Numbered from the stretch's first letter, positions 26,744-36,085 are shown. The stretch is 53,228 nt of DNA from Streptomyces phaeoluteigriseus (GCF_001896135.2 NZ_MPOH02000017.1:83264-136491); one strand, 5' to 3'. A program made the numbers and translations. The notes: a model not told the origin generated them from the letters alone.

Positions 26744-28183
26744 ATGAGCAGTACAACCAATTCGCCGACGCACCACACGTCCACGATCGGCTCGATCGGC
26801 ACACCGAGCCGGCGCAACACCGAACTCGCGCTGCTGGTGTTCGCCGTGCTGATCACGGTGTTCGCCTACGCCAACGTGGGCCTCGCCATCAACGAGGAGG
26901 TGCCGTCCGGCCTGCTCAGCTACGGCCTGGGCCTCGGCCTGCTGGCCGGAGCCGCCCATCTGGTCGTCCGCAAGTTCGCGCCGTACGCCGACCCGCTGCT
27001 GCTGCCGCTGGCGACGCTGCTGAACGGCCTCGGACTCGTGGCCATCTGGCGGCTGGACCAGTCGAAGCTGCTCCAGTCGATCCAACAGGCAGGCAACGCC
27101 GCCCCCCGTCAGCTGATGTACACGGCGATGGGCATCGCCTTCTTCGTCGTGGTGCTGATCTTCCTCAAGGACCACCGCGTCCTCCAGCGCTACACCTACA
27201 TCTCCATGGTGGGCGCGCTGGTACTGCTGCTGCTGCCGCTGGTGCCCGGTCTCGGCCGCAACATCTACGGCGCCAAGATCTGGATCCAGGTCGGCAGTTT
27301 CAGCATCCAGCCCGGTGAGTTCGCCAAGATCGCGCTGGCCGTCTTCTTCGCCGGCTACCTCATGGTGAAACGGGACGCGCTCGCCCTCGCCAGCCGCCGT
27401 TTCATGGGCCTGTACCTGCCGCGTGGCCGCGACCTCGGGCCGATCCTGGTCGTCTGGTTCATCTCGATCCTGATCCTGGTCTTCGAGACGGACCTCGGCA
27501 CCTCGCTGCTGTTCTTCGGAATGTTCGTCATCATGCTGTACGTCGCCACCGAGCGGACCAGCTGGATCGTCTTCGGCATGCTGATGTCGGCGGTCGGCGC
27601 GGTCGGCGTGGCCAGCTTCGAACCGCACGTCCAGCAGCGTGTCCAGGCCTGGCTCGACCCGATGAAGGAGTACACGCTCTCCCGGCAGGGCCAGGCAGGC
27701 CACTCCGAGCAGGCGATGCAGGCACTGTGGGCGTTCGGCTCCGGCGGCACTCTCGGCACCGGCTGGGGCCAGGGCCACTCCGAACTGATCCGCTTCGCCG
27801 CCAACTCCGACTTCATCCTCGCCACCTTCGGCGAGGAGATCGGCCTGGCCGGTCTCATGGCGCTGCTGCTGCTCTACGGCCTGATCGTCGAGCGCGGTGT
27901 GCGCACCGCCCTCGCCGCCCGCGACCCGTTCGGCAAGCTGCTCGCCATCGGCCTGTCCGGTGCGTTCGCCCTCCAGGTGTTCGTGGTGGCCGGTGGTGTG
28001 ATGGGGCTCATCCCGCTGACCGGTATGACGATGCCGTTCCTGGCCTACGGCGGTTCCTCCGTCATCGCCAACTGGGCCCTGATCGGCATCCTGATCAGAA
28101 TCAGCGACACCGCGCGCCGTCCGGCCCCGGCGCCCGCATCCAACCCCGACGCCGAGATGACCCAGGTGGTCCGCCCGTCATGA
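26744..28183 (+). CDS. SEDS-family peptidoglycan glycosyltransferase (FtsW/RodA)
   Basis: A 479-residue integral membrane enzyme with about ten to twelve hydrophobic helices, polymerising lipid II. Family motifs include GAKIWIQVGSFSIQPGEFAK, RDLGPILVVWFISILILVFE with the following Asp, FAANSDFILATFGEEIGLAG and GMTMPFLAYGGSSVIANWAL at the end. Its stop overlaps the pbpA ATG (ATGA), so it is paired with the class B PBP as is usual for SEDS proteins. Being beside pbpA/pknB it corresponds to the RodA/FtsW-like gene of this cluster, not the dcw-cluster ftsW. Confidence 0.94.
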   Translation: MSSTTNSPTHHTSTIGSIGTPSRRNTELALLVFAVLITVFAYANVGLAINEEVPSGLLSYGLGLGLLAGAAHLVVRKFAPYADPLLLPLATLLNGLGLVAIWRLDQSKLLQSIQQAGNAAPRQLMYTAMGIAFFVVVLIFLKDHRVLQRYTYISMVGALVLLLLPLVPGLGRNIYGAKIWIQVGSFSIQPGEFAKIALAVFFAGYLMVKRDALALASRRFMGLYLPRGRDLGPILVVWFISILILVFETDLGTSLLFFGMFVIMLYVATERTSWIVFGMLMSAVGAVGVASFEPHVQQRVQAWLDPMKEYTLSRQGQAGHSEQAMQALWAFGSGGTLGTGWGQGHSELIRFAANSDFILATFGEEIGLAGLMALLLLYGLIVERGVRTALAARDPFGKLLAIGLSGAFALQVFVVAGGVMGLIPLTGMTMPFLAYGGSSVIANWALIGILIRISDTARRPAPAPASNPDAEMTQVVRPS

Positions 28184-29652
28184 ACAAGCCCCTGCGCCGG
28201 ATCGCGATCTTCTGCGGACTCCTGATCCTCACCCTGCTCATCCGGGACAACTGGCTCCAGTACGTCAAGGCCGACGCCCTGGCTTCCGACGACGAGAACC
28301 GCCGCGTCAACATCGCCCGCTACGCCACCCCGCGCGGCGACATCATCGTCGACGGCAAGGCCATCACCGGCTCCGTCGAGAACACGAGCGGCGACTACAA
28401 GTACAAGCGCACCTGGACCAACGGCCCCATGTGGGCGCCGGTCACCGGGTACTCCTCGCAGGCCTTCGGCGCCAACCAGCTGGAGAAGCTCGAGGACGGC
28501 ATCCTCACCGGCAACGACGACCGGCTCTTCTTCCGCAACACGCTCGACATGATCACGGGCAAGGCGAAGGAGGGCGGCAGCGTCGTCACCACCCTCAACG
28601 CCGCCGCGCAGAAGGCCGCGTACCAGGGTCTGGGCAACAAGAAGGGCGCCGTCGCCGCGATCGACCCGGCCACCGGCAAGATCCTCGCGCTGGTCTCGAC
28701 GCCGTCGTACGACCCGTCGAAGTTCGCCGGAACCTCCGACGAGGACGCCAAGGCGTGGAACGCGGTCCAGAAGAAGAACAACCCCGACGACCCGATGCTC
28801 AACCGGGCGCTGCGCGAGGTCTACCCGCCGGGCTCCACCTTCAAGGTGGTCACCGCGGCCGCGGCGCTGGAGAACAAGATCGTGTCCGGCATCGACGACG
28901 CCACCAAGACGCAGGACCCGTACCAGCTGCCGAAGACCACCACCGATCTCACCAACGAGCACGGTGACTGCGAGAACGCCACCCTGCGGTACGCGCTCAT
29001 GGTGTCCTGCAACACCGTCTTCGCGAAGATGGCCGACACCGTCGGCAACGAGAAGATGATCGAGCAGGCGAACAAGTTCGGCTTCAACAACAAGGAGCTG
29101 GACACCCCGGTCCGCGCCTCCGAGAGCGTCTACCCCGAGGACAACGAGCCGCAGAACGCCATGGCCGGCATCGGCCAGGCCTCCAACCGGGCCACCCCGC
29201 TCCAGATGGCCATGGTCGCCTCGGCCATCGCCAACGACGGCAAGCTGATGAAGCCGTACATGGTCGACCAGCTCAAGGCCGCGAGCCTCGACACGATCGC
29301 GACGACCGAACCCGAGGAGCTGTCCCAGGCGGTGTCCTCGGAGACCGCGCAGAAGCTCCAGCAGATGATGGAGACGGTCGTCAACAATCCGCAGGGCACC
29401 GGCGGCAAGGCGAAGATCTCCGGCATCACGGTCGGCGGCAAGACCGGTACCGCCCAGCACGGCCTCAACAACAGCGAGAAGCCGTACGCCTGGTTCATCT
29501 CCTACGCGAAACTGGCCGACGGCAGCTCACCGGTCGCCGTGGCGGTGGTCGTCGAGGACGGCGCCGCCAACCGCGGTGACATCAGCGGTGGCGGCCTCGC
29601 CGGCCCGATCGCCAGGGACGTGATGAAGGCAGTCATCGACAGCAACAAGTGA
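28180..29652 (+). CDS. pbpA: Class B penicillin-binding protein PbpA
   Basis: Transpeptidase acting outside the membrane. The 490-residue protein has an N-terminal anchor (IAIFCGLLILTLLI), a PBP dimer domain and a transpeptidase domain with PPGSTFKVVTAAAAL (SxxK), MVSCNTVFAK (SxN) and GGKTGTAQHG (KTG). ATG overlaps the SEDS stop. It works with the upstream SEDS polymerase; downstream pknB probably regulates both. Confidence 0.96.
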   Translation: MNKPLRRIAIFCGLLILTLLIRDNWLQYVKADALASDDENRRVNIARYATPRGDIIVDGKAITGSVENTSGDYKYKRTWTNGPMWAPVTGYSSQAFGANQLEKLEDGILTGNDDRLFFRNTLDMITGKAKEGGSVVTTLNAAAQKAAYQGLGNKKGAVAAIDPATGKILALVSTPSYDPSKFAGTSDEDAKAWNAVQKKNNPDDPMLNRALREVYPPGSTFKVVTAAAALENKIVSGIDDATKTQDPYQLPKTTTDLTNEHGDCENATLRYALMVSCNTVFAKMADTVGNEKMIEQANKFGFNNKELDTPVRASESVYPEDNEPQNAMAGIGQASNRATPLQMAMVASAIANDGKLMKPYMVDQLKAASLDTIATTEPEELSQAVSSETAQKLQQMMETVVNNPQGTGGKAKISGITVGGKTGTAQHGLNNSEKPYAWFISYAKLADGSSPVAVAVVVEDGAANRGDISGGGLAGPIARDVMKAVIDSNK

Positions 29653-29734
29653 CCCCCATCACGTCGCCTACACATCGGTGCACGTTGCGATACCGGTCCT
29701 GTATCGGGTGACGGGCTTGGCCAGGTCACACAGC

Positions 29735-29763
29735 GCCGTCCGGGTACGGTATGCCCGGACGGC
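29735..29763. promoter_or_regulatory. Hairpin in the pbpA-pknB gap
   Basis: Perfect 10-bp arms GCCGTCCGGG / CCCGGACGGC with a 9-base loop, 59 bases before the pknB ATG. It may be a terminator for pbpA or an attenuator in the pknB leader; no T-run follows. Confidence 0.5.
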
Positions 29764-29821
29764 AGCCACCGACCGCACACGTGTGCCGGTCGGGACCGAC
29801 GGAGAGGGCTGGTAGGTAGCT

Positions 29822-31825
29822 ATGGAAGAGCCGCGTCGCCTCGGCGGCCGGTACGAGCTGGGCCATGTGCTCGGCCGTGGTGGCATGGCCGAGGTCTACC
29901 TCGCGCATGACACCCGTCTCGGCCGCACCGTGGCGGTGAAGACGCTGCGCGCGGACCTCGCGCGCGACCCTTCCTTCCAGGCCCGGTTCCGCCGGGAGGC
30001 CCAGTCGGCCGCTTCGCTCAACCACCCCGCGATCGTCGCGGTCTACGACACGGGCGAGGACTACATCGACGGGGTCTCGATCCCGTACATCGTCATGGAG
30101 TACGTCGACGGCTCCACGCTCCGCGAACTGCTCCACTCCGGCCGCAAGCTGCTGCCCGAGCGGACGCTGGAGATGACCATCGGCATCCTCCAGGCGCTGG
30201 AGTACTCGCACCGGGCCGGCATCGTGCACCGCGACATCAAGCCGGCGAACGTCATGCTCACGCGCAACGGCCAGGTCAAGGTCATGGACTTCGGCATCGC
30301 CCGCGCCATGGGCGACTCCGGCATGACGATGACGCAGACCTCGGCCGTGATCGGCACCGCCCAGTACCTCTCGCCGGAGCAGGCCAAGGGCGAGCAGGTC
30401 GACGCCCGCTCCGACCTGTACTCCACGGGCTGTCTGCTCTACGAGCTGCTGACCGTGCGGCCGCCGTTCGTCGGTGACTCCCCGGTCGCGGTCGCCTATC
30501 AGCACGTCCGCGAGGAGCCCCAGGCGCCCAGCGTCTTCGACGCCGAGATCACGCCCGAGATGGACGCGATCGTGTTGAAGGCCCTCGTCAAGGACCCCAA
30601 CTACCGCTACCAGTCCGCCGACGAGATGCGCGCCGACATCGAGGCCTGCCTCGACGGCCAGCCCGTCGCGGCCACGGCGGCCATGGGCGCGGTCGGCTAC
30701 GGCGGCTACCCGGACGACCAGGCGACGACCGCGCTGCGCTCCGCGGACGGCGGCGCGACCTCGATGCTGCCCCCGATGAACCCCGACGACGGCGGCTTCG
30801 GCTACGACGACCGTCCCGACCGGCGCCGCCAGAAGAAGTCCAACACCTCGACGATCCTGCTGATCGTCGCCGCCGTGCTGGTCCTCGTGGGCGCGATCCT
30901 GATCGGGAAGTGGGCGTTCGACGGTGAGAGCGCGGGCAACGACACGGTGAAGGTGCCCAGCCTGATCGGAAAGACCCAGGCCGGCGCGACCCAGCAGTTG
31001 ACCAACGTCGACCTCAAGGTCGGAACCGTCACGCAGAAGCCCTGCGAGGACCAGGCCAAGGGCAACATCTGCGCCCAGGACCCCATCCCCGACACCGAGG
31101 TCGACAAGAACTCCACCGTCAACCTGGTGGTGTCCACGGGGGCGCCGAAGGTGGCCGTGCCGAGTGTCCTCGGCAAGAGCCTCGAGGAGGCCAAGACGCT
31201 CCTCGAGGGCGACAAGTACCAGTTGGTGGTCGAGACCAAGAACGAGATCTCCACGGAGGAGCCCGGCACCGTCCTGGACCAGGACCCGAACCTCGGTGCC
31301 GAGGTCGAGAAGGGCTCCAAGGTCACCCTCACCATCGCCAAGGCCGAGGACAAGGCGACCGTCCCCGACGTCCTCAACCAGAGCTGTGACCAGGCCAAGG
31401 CCCAGATGGAGGCCAACAACCTGGTCGGCAACTGCGTCGAGGTCGAGACCCAGGACCCGAACCTGGTCGGCAAGGTCATCGGAACCACGCCGCAGGCCAA
31501 CTCGAAGGCCACCAAGGGCTCCCAGGTCCAGATCCAGATCGGCAAGGCGCCCGCCAACCAGCAGACGCAGGTGCCGGGCAACCTCCAGGGCCAGAGCCTG
31601 AAGGACGCCAAGAAGGCGCTCCAGGACGCGGGTCTGAACGTCGGCAACATCACCGGCTCCAACGACGACAACGCGATCGTCCTCACCTCCGACCCGGCCC
31701 CGGGCAGCACGGTGAACAAGGGCCAGACGGTCAACCTGGTCACCGCCGGCGGCAACGGGGACGGCGGCAACGACAACGGGGGCAACAACGGAGGGGCCAT
31801 CTTCTTCGGCGGGACCTCCGGATAG
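29822..31825 (+). CDS. pknB: Ser/Thr protein kinase PknB with four PASTA domains
   Basis: Transmembrane receptor kinase sensing muropeptides and phosphorylating division and wall proteins. The 667-residue protein has a kinase domain (about 10-275) with GRGGMAEVYLAHD, TVAVKTLR, HRDIKPANVMLT, DFGIARAMG and APE-equivalent YLSPEQ. One membrane helix lies at about 340-364 (TILLIVAAVLVLVGAILIGK). Four PASTA repeats follow at about 377-640, beginning VKVPSLIGKTQAGATQQL, VAVPSVLGKSLEEAKTLL, ATVPDVLNQSCDQAKAQM and TQVPGNLQGQSLKDAKKA. A Gly/Asn-rich tail ends it. GGAGAGGG precedes the ATG. Last gene of the cluster, closed by a strong hairpin. Confidence 0.97.
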   Translation: MEEPRRLGGRYELGHVLGRGGMAEVYLAHDTRLGRTVAVKTLRADLARDPSFQARFRREAQSAASLNHPAIVAVYDTGEDYIDGVSIPYIVMEYVDGSTLRELLHSGRKLLPERTLEMTIGILQALEYSHRAGIVHRDIKPANVMLTRNGQVKVMDFGIARAMGDSGMTMTQTSAVIGTAQYLSPEQAKGEQVDARSDLYSTGCLLYELLTVRPPFVGDSPVAVAYQHVREEPQAPSVFDAEITPEMDAIVLKALVKDPNYRYQSADEMRADIEACLDGQPVAATAAMGAVGYGGYPDDQATTALRSADGGATSMLPPMNPDDGGFGYDDRPDRRRQKKSNTSTILLIVAAVLVLVGAILIGKWAFDGESAGNDTVKVPSLIGKTQAGATQQLTNVDLKVGTVTQKPCEDQAKGNICAQDPIPDTEVDKNSTVNLVVSTGAPKVAVPSVLGKSLEEAKTLLEGDKYQLVVETKNEISTEEPGTVLDQDPNLGAEVEKGSKVTLTIAKAEDKATVPDVLNQSCDQAKAQMEANNLVGNCVEVETQDPNLVGKVIGTTPQANSKATKGSQVQIQIGKAPANQQTQVPGNLQGQSLKDAKKALQDAGLNVGNITGSNDDNAIVLTSDPAPGSTVNKGQTVNLVTAGGNGDGGNDNGGNNGGAIFFGGTSG

Positions 31826-31848
31826 CCGCCAGGCTCCGTTCCCCATGA

Positions 31849-31899
31849 AGAGGCCTCGGGCCCTGCCGGACCATCCGTCCGGCAGGGCCCGAGGCCTCT
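31849..31899. terminator. Very strong bidirectional terminator after pknB
   Basis: Perfect 23-bp inverted repeat (arms 31849-31871 and 31877-31899) with a 5-base CATCC loop, between convergent pknB and a sortase gene. Confidence 0.92.
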
Positions 31900-31930
31900 G
31901 CTCATGCTCAGCGGAGCTGGGCACCCCGCG

Positions 31931-32692
31931 TCAGCGCAGCTCCTCCGGCGGCGTCCGGTCCGCGTCCACCTTCTCCACGCGGTCCAGTTCGCCCCACACC
32001 ACGTACCGGTACCGGCTCGTGTAGACGGGCGTGCAGGTCGTCAGGGTGATGTACTTGCCGGCCTTCTTCTTGCCGGACTCCTTCGGGACCGCGCCGAGCA
32101 CCTCGACGTTGTACTTCGAGGTCTCGGCGAGGACGGCGTACACCTTGTAGACGTACCAGTTGTCCTTGGTCTCGAAGACGATCGGGTCGCCCTCGTCGAG
32201 CTTGTCGATGTTGTGGAACTTGGCGCCGTGGCCGTCGCGGTGGGCGGCGAGGGAGAAGTTGCCGTCCTTGCCGCTGGTCGGGAGCGTGGCCTTGACGGGG
32301 TCGGTGTAGTAGCCGGCGACGCCGTCGTTGAGGATCTTCGACGAGGTGCCCTTCTCGACCAGGACCTCGCCGTTCCTCATGGCGGGCACGTGCAGGAAGC
32401 CGATGCCGTCCCTGGTGTCGAGCGCGCCCGGGCCGGTGTTCTCCTGCGCCCAGATGTCGCGGACCTTGTCGCCCTGCCGGTCCGCCTTGCGGTCGGCGAC
32501 CACGTTGGTCCACCACAGGGAGTAGACGACGAAGAGGCCGAGCAGCAGCCCGGCCGTGATGAGGAGTTCCCCGAAGAAGCTGACCGCCTGGGCGATCCGG
32601 CCGCCGCGCCGCCGCGGTGGCGGGGAGGCGGCGGTCCGCTCGCCGCTGTGCTCTTCGTGCTCGGTGTCGCCGGTGGTCGCTGCCACGTTCAC
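31931..32692 (-). CDS. Class E sortase (1)
   Basis: Membrane transpeptidase that anchors surface proteins (LAxTG-type in Streptomyces) to peptidoglycan. The 253-residue protein has an Arg-rich cytoplasmic start, a membrane helix (LLITAGLLLGLFVVYSLWW) and a sortase barrel with the catalytic His in SLAAHRDGHG, Cys in YITLTTCTPVYTSRYRYVVW and the following Arg. GTG start at 32692 with AGGGG upstream; 23 bases after the next sortase stops. Resembles the SrtE1/SrtE2 pair of S. coelicolor. Confidence 0.93.
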   Translation of the reverse strand: MNVAATTGDTEHEEHSGERTAASPPPRRRGGRIAQAVSFFGELLITAGLLLGLFVVYSLWWTNVVADRKADRQGDKVRDIWAQENTGPGALDTRDGIGFLHVPAMRNGEVLVEKGTSSKILNDGVAGYYTDPVKATLPTSGKDGNFSLAAHRDGHGAKFHNIDKLDEGDPIVFETKDNWYVYKVYAVLAETSKYNVEVLGAVPKESGKKKAGKYITLTTCTPVYTSRYRYVVWGELDRVEKVDADRTPPEELR

Positions 32693-32715
32693 TCTGCCCC
32701 TACTCGACTGCACGC

Positions 32716-33744
32716 CTACTCGACGAGCGCATCCGGCTTGCCCTTGCTGCGCGGCCGTTCCTCGGCCATCTTGCCCCAGACGATCATCCGGTACTTGCTG
32801 GTGAACTCCGGCGTGCACGTCGTCAGCGTGATGTACCGGCCCGGCCCGGTGAATCCGGAGTCCGGCGGCACGGGGTCGAGGACGCTCACGTTGCTCGGCG
32901 AGGTCACCGGCAGGATCGACGCCATCTTGTAGACGAAGTACTTGTCCTGCGTCTCGACGACGATCGGATCGCCGGGCTCGAGCCTGTTGATGTACCGGAA
33001 CGGCTCACCGTGCGTGTTGCGGTGGCCCGCGAGCCCGAAGTTGCCGGTCTTCGCATCGGGCATGGCGGTCTTCAGCGCGTCCTCGCCGTAATGCCCGACC
33101 ATGCCCTTGTCGAGCACGTTCTTGCTGCTGATGCCCTCGGCGATCGGCACCACCACGTCCAGCTTCGGGATGTGCAGGATGGCGAAGCCCTGTCCCGGTG
33201 AGAAGGTGCCGGGGTTGCGCTTGCCGTTCGCCCAGTCGTCCTGGAGGCTGCTCGCCTCCCGGTCCGCCTGCGCGTGCGCCCGGACGTTCGTCCACCACAG
33301 CTGGTAGGTGACGAACAGGAGCATCAGCACACCGGCGGTGATGAACACCTCGCCGACCGCCCGGCTGGCGACGACCGCCGCGCTCGGCTTCCGGGCCCGC
33401 GCCTGCCGGCGGGCCTCCACCCGTGAGAGCGGCCTTCCCGCCGCTCCCGCGGGATCCTCCGAGCCGCCAGGAGCCCCGCGATCCCCAGCAGTGCTCCCGT
33501 GGACCCCAGTGCCCCCATGGCGCCCGTGACGGCCCTTGGCGGCCCTTCTGCGGGCCGCGCGGCCCCCTGCCGGGGTTCCCGTGAGAGGAGCGGCCGTTGC
33601 GGCTCCAGAAGCCGGTATGGAGTCGCCGCCGAACGCGAACCCGGGCGGCGGCGGCACTCGCAGTGCCACCGTCTCCTCGTCGATGCGAGGCTCGAACGGC
33701 TCGCCGCCGTACAGGTCCTCGCGCTCGGGGCGGACTGCGGTCAC
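32716..33744 (-). CDS. Class E sortase (2), with long cytoplasmic N-terminus
   Basis: A 342-residue sortase. The first about 130 residues are a Gly/Ala/Arg/Pro-rich cytoplasmic extension (VTAVRPEREDLYGGEPFEPR), then a helix (VFITAGVLMLLFVTYQLWW) and the catalytic barrel with His in GLAGHRNTHGEPFRYI, Cys in ITLTTCTPEFTSKYRMIVWG and the trailing Arg. The GTG start overlaps the stop of the PabA-type gene. The N-terminal extension is longer than in the other two sortases here. Confidence 0.93.
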   Translation of the reverse strand: MTAVRPEREDLYGGEPFEPRIDEETVALRVPPPPGFAFGGDSIPASGAATAAPLTGTPAGGRAARRRAAKGRHGRHGGTGVHGSTAGDRGAPGGSEDPAGAAGRPLSRVEARRQARARKPSAAVVASRAVGEVFITAGVLMLLFVTYQLWWTNVRAHAQADREASSLQDDWANGKRNPGTFSPGQGFAILHIPKLDVVVPIAEGISSKNVLDKGMVGHYGEDALKTAMPDAKTGNFGLAGHRNTHGEPFRYINRLEPGDPIVVETQDKYFVYKMASILPVTSPSNVSVLDPVPPDSGFTGPGRYITLTTCTPEFTSKYRMIVWGKMAEERPRSKGKPDALVE

Positions 33745-34379
33745 GCCGTGGCCCTGCCCACCACCGGGGCGAGCCCCGCCGACCTCGCCACGGCACCCCG
33801 GTCGCCGCACTCCGCCAGCCAGTTGGCCAGCATCAGGTGCCCGTGCTCGGTGAGCACCGACTCCGGGTGGAACTGCACTCCCTCGACGGGTAGTTCACGG
33901 TGGCGCAGGCCCATGACGATGCCGTCCCGGGTGCGGGCCGTGACCTCCAGCTCGGCCGACACCGTCGCCGGCTCGGCCGCGAGCGAGTGGTAGCGGGTGG
34001 CCGTGAAGGGCGAGGGCAGACCCGCGAAGACGCCCTTGCCGCCGTGCTCCACCAGCGAGGTCTTGCCGTGCAGCAGCTCCGGCGCCCGGTCCACCACACC
34101 GCCGTACGCCACCTGCATCGACTGCATGCCCAGGCAGACGCCGAAGACGGGCACACCGGTGTTCGCGCAGTGGCGGACCATGTCGACGCAGACGCCGGCC
34201 TCCTCGGGGGTTCCGGGGCCCGGGGACAGCAGGACGCCGTCGAAGCCGTCCTGGGCGTGCGCCGTCGACACCTCGTCGTTGCGCAGGACCTCGCACTCGG
34301 CGCCCAGCTGGTACAGGTACTGGACCAGGTTGAAGACGAAGCTGTCGTAGTTGTCGACGACGAGAATGCGCGCGCTCAC
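33741..34379 (-). CDS. Glutamine amidotransferase, PabA/TrpG type
   Basis: Class I amidotransferase subunit supplying ammonia to aminodeoxychorismate or anthranilate synthase. The 212-residue protein has RILVVDNYDSFVFNLVQYLY, LLSPGPGTPEEAG, the nucleophile Cys in VFGVCLGMQSMQVAYGG, and His/Glu in VQFHPESVLTEHG. GTG at 34379, overlapping the small membrane gene before it and the sortase after it. No PabB/TrpE partner is nearby, so which pathway it serves is unclear; similarity in length and motifs fits PabA. Confidence 0.92.
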   Translation of the reverse strand: MSARILVVDNYDSFVFNLVQYLYQLGAECEVLRNDEVSTAHAQDGFDGVLLSPGPGTPEEAGVCVDMVRHCANTGVPVFGVCLGMQSMQVAYGGVVDRAPELLHGKTSLVEHGGKGVFAGLPSPFTATRYHSLAAEPATVSAELEVTARTRDGIVMGLRHRELPVEGVQFHPESVLTEHGHLMLANWLAECGDRGAVARSAGLAPVVGRATA

Positions 34380-34537
34380 TGGTTGTCCACCGTCACATCG
34401 TTGAAGGGAAGCAGCGGTTCGGCCCACGGAAAGACGTACTGGAAGAGGACATACACCGTGGCCAGTACCAGCACGATCGAGATCAGCCCCTTGAACAAGG
34501 CGTTTCCTGGCAGATGCCGCCAGATCCAGCCGTACAT
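34376..34537 (-). CDS. Small single-pass membrane protein, 53 residues
   Basis: Begins MYGWIWRHLPGNALFKGLIS, then a hydrophobic helix ISIVLVLATVYVLFQYVFPW and a short tail. No named family. I chose the ATG at 34537; an upstream ATG at 34585 would add 16 unhelpful residues. Its stop overlaps the PabA start (GTGA), so translation coupling is expected. Position between two sortase genes hints at a surface-related role; that is inference. Confidence 0.75.
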   Translation of the reverse strand: MYGWIWRHLPGNALFKGLISIVLVLATVYVLFQYVFPWAEPLLPFNDVTVDNQ

Positions 34538-34589
34538 GCCGTCCCTTCCGTCGCACCACGGCACCAGACTCACGCCGTACGTCACCAGA

Positions 34590-35267
34590 CTAACGGCGGA
34601 GAGCCTTCGGTCTGCCTGCCTCCACAGGCTGTGTGGAGTCCAGGTGCGCCCAGACGATCAGCCGGTGACTGTGCCCCCACTCGGGTTCGCACGTCGTCAG
34701 CGTCAGATAGCGTCCGGGACGCGTATACCCCGACTTACGTGGCACAGGGTCGATCACCTCGACATCCGTGGGCACGGTTCTGTACGGCGCTTGATCGATC
34801 CGGTACGTGAACCAGGTCGTGCCGTCCGTCAGCACCACCGCGTCCCCGCGCCGCAGCCTCGGGAAGTCCTTGAAGGGGTCGCCGTAGGTGCGGCGGTGAC
34901 CTGCGACGGAGAAGTTCCCGGTCTGCCCGAGCCGCGCGGTGCCCGGGTAGTGGCCGAGTCCCTTCTTCAGGGTGCCGGTGCCGGTCCCTTCGAGCACCGG
35001 CTTGTTCCACGTGAAACCAAGCCGCGGGATGTACATGATCGCGAAGGGCTTCCCCTTCGAGTACGGCGTCGGCGGCTCCGGGCTCGCGGAGGGGCGGGGC
35101 GTGACCGCGGGCTCCTGCGCCCACTGCTGCTGGAGACTGTCGATCTGGTCGTCCATGACGCGGTCGGCCCGCACGCCGGTCCAGAAGAGCACGTAGGCGA
35201 CGAAGAGGACGATCAGGGTGCCGACGGTGATGAACAGTTCGCTGACGGTTCTGACGATCACACGCAC
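34590..35267 (-). CDS. Class E sortase (3)
   Basis: A 225-residue sortase with an N-terminal helix (LFITVGTLIVLFVAYVLFW) and the barrel with His in FSVAGHRRTYGDPF, Cys in YLTLTTCEPEWGHSHRLIVW and the following Arg. Shorter than the other two and without a cytoplasmic extension. GTG start at 35267. The active-site strand differs (TCEPEWGHSHR vs TCTPxxTSxYR), so it may use other substrates. Confidence 0.92.
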   Translation of the reverse strand: MRVIVRTVSELFITVGTLIVLFVAYVLFWTGVRADRVMDDQIDSLQQQWAQEPAVTPRPSASPEPPTPYSKGKPFAIMYIPRLGFTWNKPVLEGTGTGTLKKGLGHYPGTARLGQTGNFSVAGHRRTYGDPFKDFPRLRRGDAVVLTDGTTWFTYRIDQAPYRTVPTDVEVIDPVPRKSGYTRPGRYLTLTTCEPEWGHSHRLIVWAHLDSTQPVEAGRPKALRR

Positions 35268-35296
35268 CGGCGGCTCCCCAGAGGCGGCTGGTCCGG

Positions 35297-36085
35297 CTAC
35301 TCCACTGGCTTCGCGTAGTGCAGATCCACTGTGCCCGAGTAGCCGGGGAGAGTCACCGTGCCGTCCTCGGTGACTTTCCAGCCGAGCCCGTAGACGTTCA
35401 CGTACACCATGTAGTTCTGGATCGCCTCGGACTCCGCGAGCGCCCGCTGGAGCTTCTCCGGGTCCCCGACCGCCTGGATCTTGTACGGCGGGGAGTAGAC
35501 CCGGCCCTGGAGGATCAGCGTGTTGCCCACACAGCGCACGGCGCTGGTGGAGATCAGCCGCTGGTCCATGACCTTGATGCCCTCGGCGCCGCCCTGCCAG
35601 AGGGCGTTCACCACGGCCTGGAGGTCCTGCTGGTGGATGACCAGGTAGTCGGGCTGGGGTTCCGGATAGCCGGGGAGCTTGGCGGTGGCGTTCGGCGGGG
35701 CGTCGTTGAGCGTGACGGTGACCGCCCGGCCCTTGACCTTCCGGGTGCCCGCCGCGTCCTCGAGCCGGGTCAGCTTCTCGTCCTCGGCCCGGGTGCTGCC
35801 GTCGTCGGCCTCGGCCAGTGACTCGACCTGGTCGCGCAGGGCCGCGTTGGACTCGTTCACCTGGCCGTTCTTGTGACTGCGCTCCTGGATGAGGTCGGAC
35901 AGCTTGAGCAGGGAGGCGTCCGTGCGGATGTCGGTGCCCTTGGCGGTGTCGAAGCTGGTGAAGAAGATGAGGCCCGCGAGGGCGAAGACGCCGGCGGTGA
36001 GCACACGGACCGGCCGGAAGCGCGAACGGCGGCCGGGGGTGGACCCCGTTGAACCCGTCCCGGGGAAGTCGGCAGAATTGCTCAA
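35297..36085 (-). CDS. DUF881 family membrane protein
   Basis: A 262-residue protein with an N-terminal cytoplasmic stretch, one helix (VLTAGVFALAGLIFFTS), an external coiled coil (about 60-105) and the DUF881 domain (PDYLVIHQQDLQAVVNALWQ, GGAEGIKVMDQRLISTSAVR, PPYKIQAVGDPEKLQRAL). The reading frame begins at a TTG (36085) with AAGGAG 11 bases upstream and no better start nearby. Commonly found near crgA and sortases in actinobacteria; function in division is suspected but not proven. Confidence 0.9.
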   Translation of the reverse strand: MSNSADFPGTGSTGSTPGRRSRFRPVRVLTAGVFALAGLIFFTSFDTAKGTDIRTDASLLKLSDLIQERSHKNGQVNESNAALRDQVESLAEADDGSTRAEDEKLTRLEDAAGTRKVKGRAVTVTLNDAPPNATAKLPGYPEPQPDYLVIHQQDLQAVVNALWQGGAEGIKVMDQRLISTSAVRCVGNTLILQGRVYSPPYKIQAVGDPEKLQRALAESEAIQNYMVYVNVYGLGWKVTEDGTVTLPGYSGTVDLHYAKPVE

